Below are positions 60,091 through 64,000 of a DNA stretch of 64,000 bases, piece by piece. Both the position numbers and the translations under genes were made by a program. This DNA is from Mycobacterium parmense (lineage in GTDB: Bacteria > Actinomycetota > Actinomycetes > Mycobacteriales > Mycobacteriaceae): contig NZ_AP022614.1 in the NCBI RefSeq assembly GCF_010730575.1, forward strand, positions 1,674,001 to 1,738,000. Direction: 5' to 3'. Each line of letters opens with the position of its first letter. The first letter of the stretch is position 1. Under the pieces are notes generated by a model. It saw nothing but the letters and a program-made list of their open reading frames with translations. It was not told the origin of the DNA and did no database searches.

Positions 60091-60576
60091 TGAAATCAAT
60101 GCGAGTCGGGCACGCTGAGCGGCGTACGCGCGACGACGCGCGGCCAGGGGCAGTTCGCGAACCGCAGCATGAGGAGTTACGTCCGATCAGTGGGTCGTCA
60201 GTCGCCAGTGAGACGCGACGTCAGGGTCGGGGTCAGTGAGGCCGGATGGTTGCGGGTCAGCAGAACTGCGGCATCGCGTGACGAATCACTGTTCGTCGGC
60301 CGCGAATACGGCTGAACTACTGCTGCAGTCGCCGCGTTGCCCTCGTCACCGGAGTCGGACGGTACGGCGGCCTGCTCGGTCCCTAGGGATCCAGTGAGCG
60401 TTGAGCCATCTGCTCTCTACACCTGCCTTAGCCGGCTCTACGCCATGAGCCCTGACCGCATGGTTCGGGGCACACTCATGCTGGTGCATGGTCGACCTCG
60501 AAGCTACACGAATGTGCGGATCCGCGGCAGTGCGCATGGCGGATGGCGATCGCATGAGTTCCCGGGCCGGCGCGGC
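60091..60576. other. 486-bp intergenic region
   Basis: Lies between the desaturase start and the stop of the phosphatase gene on the same strand. I see no supported coding sequence; it should carry the desaturase promoter. Confidence 0.45.
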
Positions 60577-61749
60577 TTACCCGGCCTCACCGGCGCACAG
60601 GGGCACGCCGAGCGCGAGCACCGCGACGTCGTCCTCGACCCCCGGACCGAGGCGGTCGAGTAAAGCTTGGACGGCTTCGACGATGGCTGACGCCGTCGCC
60701 GGCGCGTTGGATGCTGCGAATCGCAGCAGGGCGCCTCGATCGTCGAATCGTTCGCGGCCGACCCCGGTACCGGCCTCGGTGAGTCCGTCTGTGTAGAGCA
60801 CCAACGTGTCGCCGGGACCGAGGTGGAAGCGGGTGGCCACGAAGCGCGGTTGCGTGATGAGACCCACGGCGTGACCGCCGACGCTGTCTACGTAGTGGGC
60901 ACCGCCGTCAGCGTCCAGGCGCAACGGAGGTGGATGGCCGCCGCTGCCGAGCTCGACGTCGAAGCCATCTCCCCGCTTGGTCAGATTGCCGTAGACGACG
61001 GTGCAGAAGCTCTCGTGCCGGGTGCCGAGCTTCTGCCCAAGCACGGCGTGCAGATTGTGCAGCACCTGCTCCGGGTCGTCGTCAGACACGGCCGCCGAGC
61101 GCAGCACATACCTGGTCAGTCCGGTGACCACGGCCGCCTCGACCCCTTTGCCCACGACATCGCCGAGAAAAAAGCCCCACTTGGTGCGGGACAGCGGAAA
61201 GAGATCGTAGAAGTCGCCGCCCACGTCGTCGTCGGAGGCGGTGTAGTAATAGTCCGCCGCGTCCAATCCGCCAGGAGGTGACAGCACGGGCGGCAGCAGC
61301 GAGCGACGAAGTGTGTCGGCGAACAACCGCACCCGGTCGTGCTCGGCCTCGGCTCGCCGCCGTTCTTCCAAGAGCTCTCGCTCGTAGGCCCGGCGGTCTG
61401 CCGCATCGACCGCGCTGATTCGCAGCAGTTCCGGCCGGCCGAGCGCGCTGGTCTTGACGTTGATGGTGAGAAACATGGGCAGGCGTCCGCCGTCGGCTGC
61501 CACGAGGTCGACCGTGACACCGTTGAGCTCACCGCTCATGCGAAGTAATGGCTCGAAATGGGTTTCGTAGTGGATGCGACTCCCAGCGGCGAACAGGTCG
61601 CTGAATAATCTGCCCTGCAGCGCATTTCGATCGAAACCCAACCAGCGCATCATCGTCACGTTGGCCCGGACGATGCGACCATCGGGTTCGGCGATGAGGT
61701 GGCCGCAGGGGCTGTTCTCCCAGAAGTCCTCCAGGCTCGGCTCGGTCAT
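60577..61749 (-). CDS. rsbP: RsbP-like PAS-PP2C phosphatase
   Basis: A 390-residue regulator. A PAS domain (about 5-125; FWENSPCGHLIAEPDGRIVRANVTM) is followed by a short coiled-coil linker (ERELLEERRRAEAEHDRV) and a SpoIIE-type PP2C phosphatase (about 160-385; DDDVGGDFYDLF, FFLGDVVGKGVEAAVVTG, LVLYTDGLTEAG, EDDVAVLALG). B. subtilis RsbP has the same order and dephosphorylates the STAS protein RsbV. Met 61749 overlaps the hydrolase stop by four bases (ATGA); another ATG is 6 nt upstream. Its STAS target may be the protein at 29885 or one elsewhere. Confidence 0.85.
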   Translation of the reverse strand: MTEPSLEDFWENSPCGHLIAEPDGRIVRANVTMMRWLGFDRNALQGRLFSDLFAAGSRIHYETHFEPLLRMSGELNGVTVDLVAADGGRLPMFLTINVKTSALGRPELLRISAVDAADRRAYERELLEERRRAEAEHDRVRLFADTLRRSLLPPVLSPPGGLDAADYYYTASDDDVGGDFYDLFPLSRTKWGFFLGDVVGKGVEAAVVTGLTRYVLRSAAVSDDDPEQVLHNLHAVLGQKLGTRHESFCTVVYGNLTKRGDGFDVELGSGGHPPPLRLDADGGAHYVDSVGGHAVGLITQPRFVATRFHLGPGDTLVLYTDGLTEAGTGVGRERFDDRGALLRFAASNAPATASAIVEAVQALLDRLGPGVEDDVAVLALGVPLCAGEAG

Positions 61750-62546
61750 GCCCATCTGGCGAAAGCCGAAATCGCCGATGCGGTGGCATCAGGGGCGCTC
61801 AGTTGGGGGCAATGGCCAGTTGCCTCCAACGTGACCAGTCGACTGTCCGGGATATGTTCATTGACGTAGGCGCCGACCTCGCGCGGCGCGATCGCGTCCT
61901 GTGCGCACTCGATCACCAGCGTGGGAACGGGGATCCGGCCAAGGTCGTCGCGGTTGTCGGAGAGGAACGTGGCGCGGGCGAAAACGCGGGCATGCGCGGG
62001 ATCGTTGCGGCAGAAGGTCTCGACCAGTTCGTCCTGCAGTTGCGGGCGGTCCGGGGTTCCCATGATGACGGGTGCCATCGCGTGCGACCAGCCCAGATAA
62101 TTGAGCTCCATGGACTCGAGGAGTTCGTCGATGTCGGATTGCGAAAAACCGCCCCGATAGCCGTCGTCGTCGACGTAACGCGGCGAAGGCGTGAGCATCA
62201 CCAGCTTGGCGAAACGGTCGGGTTCGGCGATGATCGCCAGCGCACCGATCATGGCCGCGACGGAATGCCCGACGAACACGACGTCGCGCAGGTCGAGCTC
62301 ACGGACAATGTCGACGATATCGGCGGCATATCCGGCCAGCGACGAGTACTTCCGTGCGTCCCAACAAGCCGGATCGGACTCACCGCAGCCGACGTGGTCG
62401 AGGAGCAGCAGGCGAAAGTCCGGCTTCAGCCGGTCGACGACCAGACGCCACAACTGCTGATCGCAGCCGAACCCATGCGCCAGGATGATCGGTGGGCCGC
62501 CTGGCGCGCCGACGACCTGGATATTGTTCCTGGCGCAAACATCCAC
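61746..62546 (-). CDS. rsbQ: RsbQ-like alpha/beta hydrolase
   Basis: A 266-residue alpha/beta hydrolase. The triad is Ser95 in FVGHSVAAMIG, Asp217 in IECAQDAIAP and His245 in EATGHCPQLS. The segments ILAHGFGCDQQLW, NYLGWSHAMAPVIMG and PDRPQLQDEL closely follow B. subtilis RsbQ, the obligate partner that makes RsbP responsive to energy stress. The same fold includes plant KAI2/D14 receptors. It overlaps the rsbP-like gene by four bases. Its ligand or substrate is unknown. Confidence 0.88.
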   Translation of the reverse strand: MDVCARNNIQVVGAPGGPPIILAHGFGCDQQLWRLVVDRLKPDFRLLLLDHVGCGESDPACWDARKYSSLAGYAADIVDIVRELDLRDVVFVGHSVAAMIGALAIIAEPDRFAKLVMLTPSPRYVDDDGYRGGFSQSDIDELLESMELNYLGWSHAMAPVIMGTPDRPQLQDELVETFCRNDPAHARVFARATFLSDNRDDLGRIPVPTLVIECAQDAIAPREVGAYVNEHIPDSRLVTLEATGHCPQLSAPDATASAISAFARWA

Positions 62547-62705
62547 GCTCCCACTCTAGGCTGTCCCGGCCTTGGGCCCCGGATGCTTGCGCGGGCAGGG
62601 TAATCGTGCACAAAGTCCCGATTCCACCGGCGACGGTGGTCGTGTCAGCGACTCAGCGGACGCGCCCCGGCCGGGCAACGCCAAGCGATCCACGCGCGGC
62701 GAAAA

Positions 62706-63728
62706 TCACTGCCGCACAGTCGATAGGCGTCGTGCGTGTTGCAGCGTCGAGATCACCGCCAAGGTCGCCTCAGCACCCTGGTTACTGTCCACCCCGTCCG
62801 CGTGCAGCGCGTCATAACCGCCACCCGTTTCCGGATCCCACATCGGCTCCCCCGCATCGTTGTCGCCCATGAACCAGTTCGCCGCGGCCTTGACCCCGCC
62901 GGGCCAGATCGGGTTGGCGTCGATCGCCGCGGCACGTGCACACGCGTCGGCAAGGGTGGAGACTTCGATGGGCCGCTGGTCGAAGCCGGGCCGGACGTCC
63001 CCGTGGCCTCTACCCCCCACGGGGGTGGGCGACAGATGGCCGTCCGCCGTTTCGACCGCGACCAGCCACGCCAACAAGTCCAGGCCGCGCTGACTCAGCG
63101 TCGCATCGCTGAGCGCAGTACCGGCCGCGATCATCGCCTCCGGCAGAACGGCATTCGCGTGCGTGAGTCTTGCCTCGGGCCACGGCCACGTCGAGTCGAC
63201 GCGTCCCGGGGGTAGGGAAGCGGCAAAGTCGATGAGCAGCGCGCGAGCCGCACGGTGGTGTGGGTCGAAGGCAAGGAGTTCGGCGGCCCCCAGAGCCGCG
63301 AACGCCATCGCCCGGGGCTGGGCCGATCGCTCCTGGGCGGCGCGCTCGAATTGCATGATGGACGAGTCGCGTGCCCAGGCGACGTTACTGCGGGCAGCCG
63401 CGGTCCCGAGACCCCAGATGCAGCGGCCCCAGGCATCTTCGAAAGCGGGTTCGTCGACCCAGCCGCCCGTGTCGTCCATCCGATTTCGGCACGCCCCGGT
63501 CAGTGCCTGCGCGTCATTCAAAAACCGGAGGGCGAGCCCGGCCAGACCGTTCAATGCTCGGTTCGGACCGTGGTCTCGGGTCGCGACTACGAGCACCCAC
63601 GCCACGTTGTCGGTGCAATAACCACCCTCGGGTGACGGCTCGGCGGAGCGCGCATGCGTCAAAGTGCCGCGCCGATCGGTCAGCCGCAGCAGATGACCGA
63701 ATATCGGCTCCGGTGACGGCGTGGTCAT
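62706..63728 (-). CDS. (alpha/alpha)-barrel glycosidase-like protein
   Basis: A 340-residue protein rich in amphipathic helices: repeated Ala/Leu-rich helices and aromatic turns (GGYCTDNVAWVLVV, GWVDEPAFEDAWGRCIWGLG, STWPWPEARLTHANAVLPEAMIAAG, GGGYDALHADGVDSNQGAEATLAV). The layout suits a six-hairpin glycosidase-like toroid of the kind found next to glycosyltransferases. No signal peptide. ATG 63728 overlaps the glycosyltransferase stop by four bases, so the two are coupled. The function is an inference from fold pattern and context. Confidence 0.65.
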   Translation of the reverse strand: MTTPSPEPIFGHLLRLTDRRGTLTHARSAEPSPEGGYCTDNVAWVLVVATRDHGPNRALNGLAGLALRFLNDAQALTGACRNRMDDTGGWVDEPAFEDAWGRCIWGLGTAAARSNVAWARDSSIMQFERAAQERSAQPRAMAFAALGAAELLAFDPHHRAARALLIDFAASLPPGRVDSTWPWPEARLTHANAVLPEAMIAAGTALSDATLSQRGLDLLAWLVAVETADGHLSPTPVGGRGHGDVRPGFDQRPIEVSTLADACARAAAIDANPIWPGGVKAAANWFMGDNDAGEPMWDPETGGGYDALHADGVDSNQGAEATLAVISTLQHARRLSTVRQ

Positions 63729-64000
63729 GCCCACGCGCGTAGCTGAGCACGTACTCGACGCGCCAGCCCCAGGTACGCGCCGGCGACCACCGGCCAGGCC
63801 ATCCCGGGCGCCAATCGGCGCGCCTCGGCCGCCATGGCACCGGCAAGGCGCGGCTCGGTCAGCACCCGACGCAGGGCGGCCGCCAGCGCACTCGCGTCGT
63901 CCTGTGCGACGACGATTCCGGCCCCACTGCCGAGCAACTCGAGGGCGTGCGGGAACGCGGTGGCCACGACTGGTCGGCCGCTCGCGACGGCGTCGACCAG
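63725..64000 (-). CDS. glycosyltransferase, N-terminal part outside the window
   Basis: The C-terminal 91 residues of a group-1-like glycosyltransferase, running off the right edge. The visible start is LVDAVASGRPVVATAFPHALELLGSG, the GT4-type nucleotide-sugar-binding helix region, followed by DDASALAAALRRVLTEP and a short C-terminal helix. Donor and acceptor cannot be inferred. Confidence 0.75.
   Translation of the reverse strand: MVDAVASGRPVVATAFPHALELLGSGAGIVVAQDDASALAAALRRVLTEPRLAGAMAAEARRLAPGMAWPVVAGAYLGLARRVRAQLRAWA

Noticed and set aside
1..64000. CRISPR arrays, insertion sequences, phage genes or attachment sites
   Set aside because: I found no regularly spaced repeats, transposase or integrase motifs, or phage structural genes; the repeats present are short tandem units or coding repeats.

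Overview
The window is high-GC actinobacterial DNA from a mycobacterium, most likely a slow grower close to the M. avium complex. The genus call rests on a PE-family protein with an ESX-type YxxxE motif, a DUF732 secreted protein, a mycofactocin-type short-chain dehydrogenase, an F420-type luciferase-like oxidoreductase, a PknE-like kinase with an extracytoplasmic CPPC domain, a WS/DGAT-family protein, a DesA3-like desaturase and several GAF-ANTAR regulators. The species is inference. I see no rRNA or tRNA gene, CRISPR array, insertion sequence or prophage.

Layout. 1-5173: a four-gene minus-strand operon (NTF2-like, sulfotransferase, DUF1214-type, truncated SDR) diverging from two plus-strand SDR genes, with a palindrome between them. 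5206-9268: membrane proteins and redox enzymes. 9303-14082: a Tat-exported multicopper oxidase, a one-polypeptide ArsR-ArsC fusion with a probable operator, an APC permease, a flavin reductase and a RibD-like reductase. 14232-18635: a small protein, the PknE-like kinase and a type III glutamine synthetase. 18821-26066: membrane proteins, the N-acetylglutaminylglutamine amide osmolyte pair (ATP-grasp/GNAT synthetase plus amidotransferase), and an OFA-type MFS transporter with its 40-residue partner. 26341-30211: small and secreted proteins, a QueG-like ferredoxin protein and a PE protein with 11-residue repeats. 29885-32748: a STAS antagonist coupled to a GAF-GAF-PP2C-kinase sigma-regulator protein.

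33431-45150 is the most unusual block. It is a minus-strand set of a flavin-dependent halogenase-like enzyme, a single-module type I polyketide synthase (KS-AT-DH-KR-ACP, no thioesterase) and a DrrA/DrrB-like ABC exporter, followed by an unrecognised protein. It is separated from a divergent cation:proton antiporter by an intergenic region carrying a 17-bp palindrome. It reads as a compact gene cluster for a possibly halogenated, exported polyketide.

45188-64000 is rich in stress and signalling genes: four GAF-ANTAR proteins, a hemerythrin-like protein, a manganese catalase, a WS/DGAT-like protein that has lost its catalytic histidines, a transglutaminase-like protein, two convergent DUF5994 paralogues, a cold-shock protein, an acyl-adenylating ligase, a fatty acid desaturase, and an RsbQ/RsbP-like pair (alpha/beta hydrolase plus PAS-PP2C phosphatase). 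It ends in a glycosyltransferase cut by the window edge. Together with the 30-33 kb module this gives the window two separate PP2C inputs into a partner-switching sigma-factor network.
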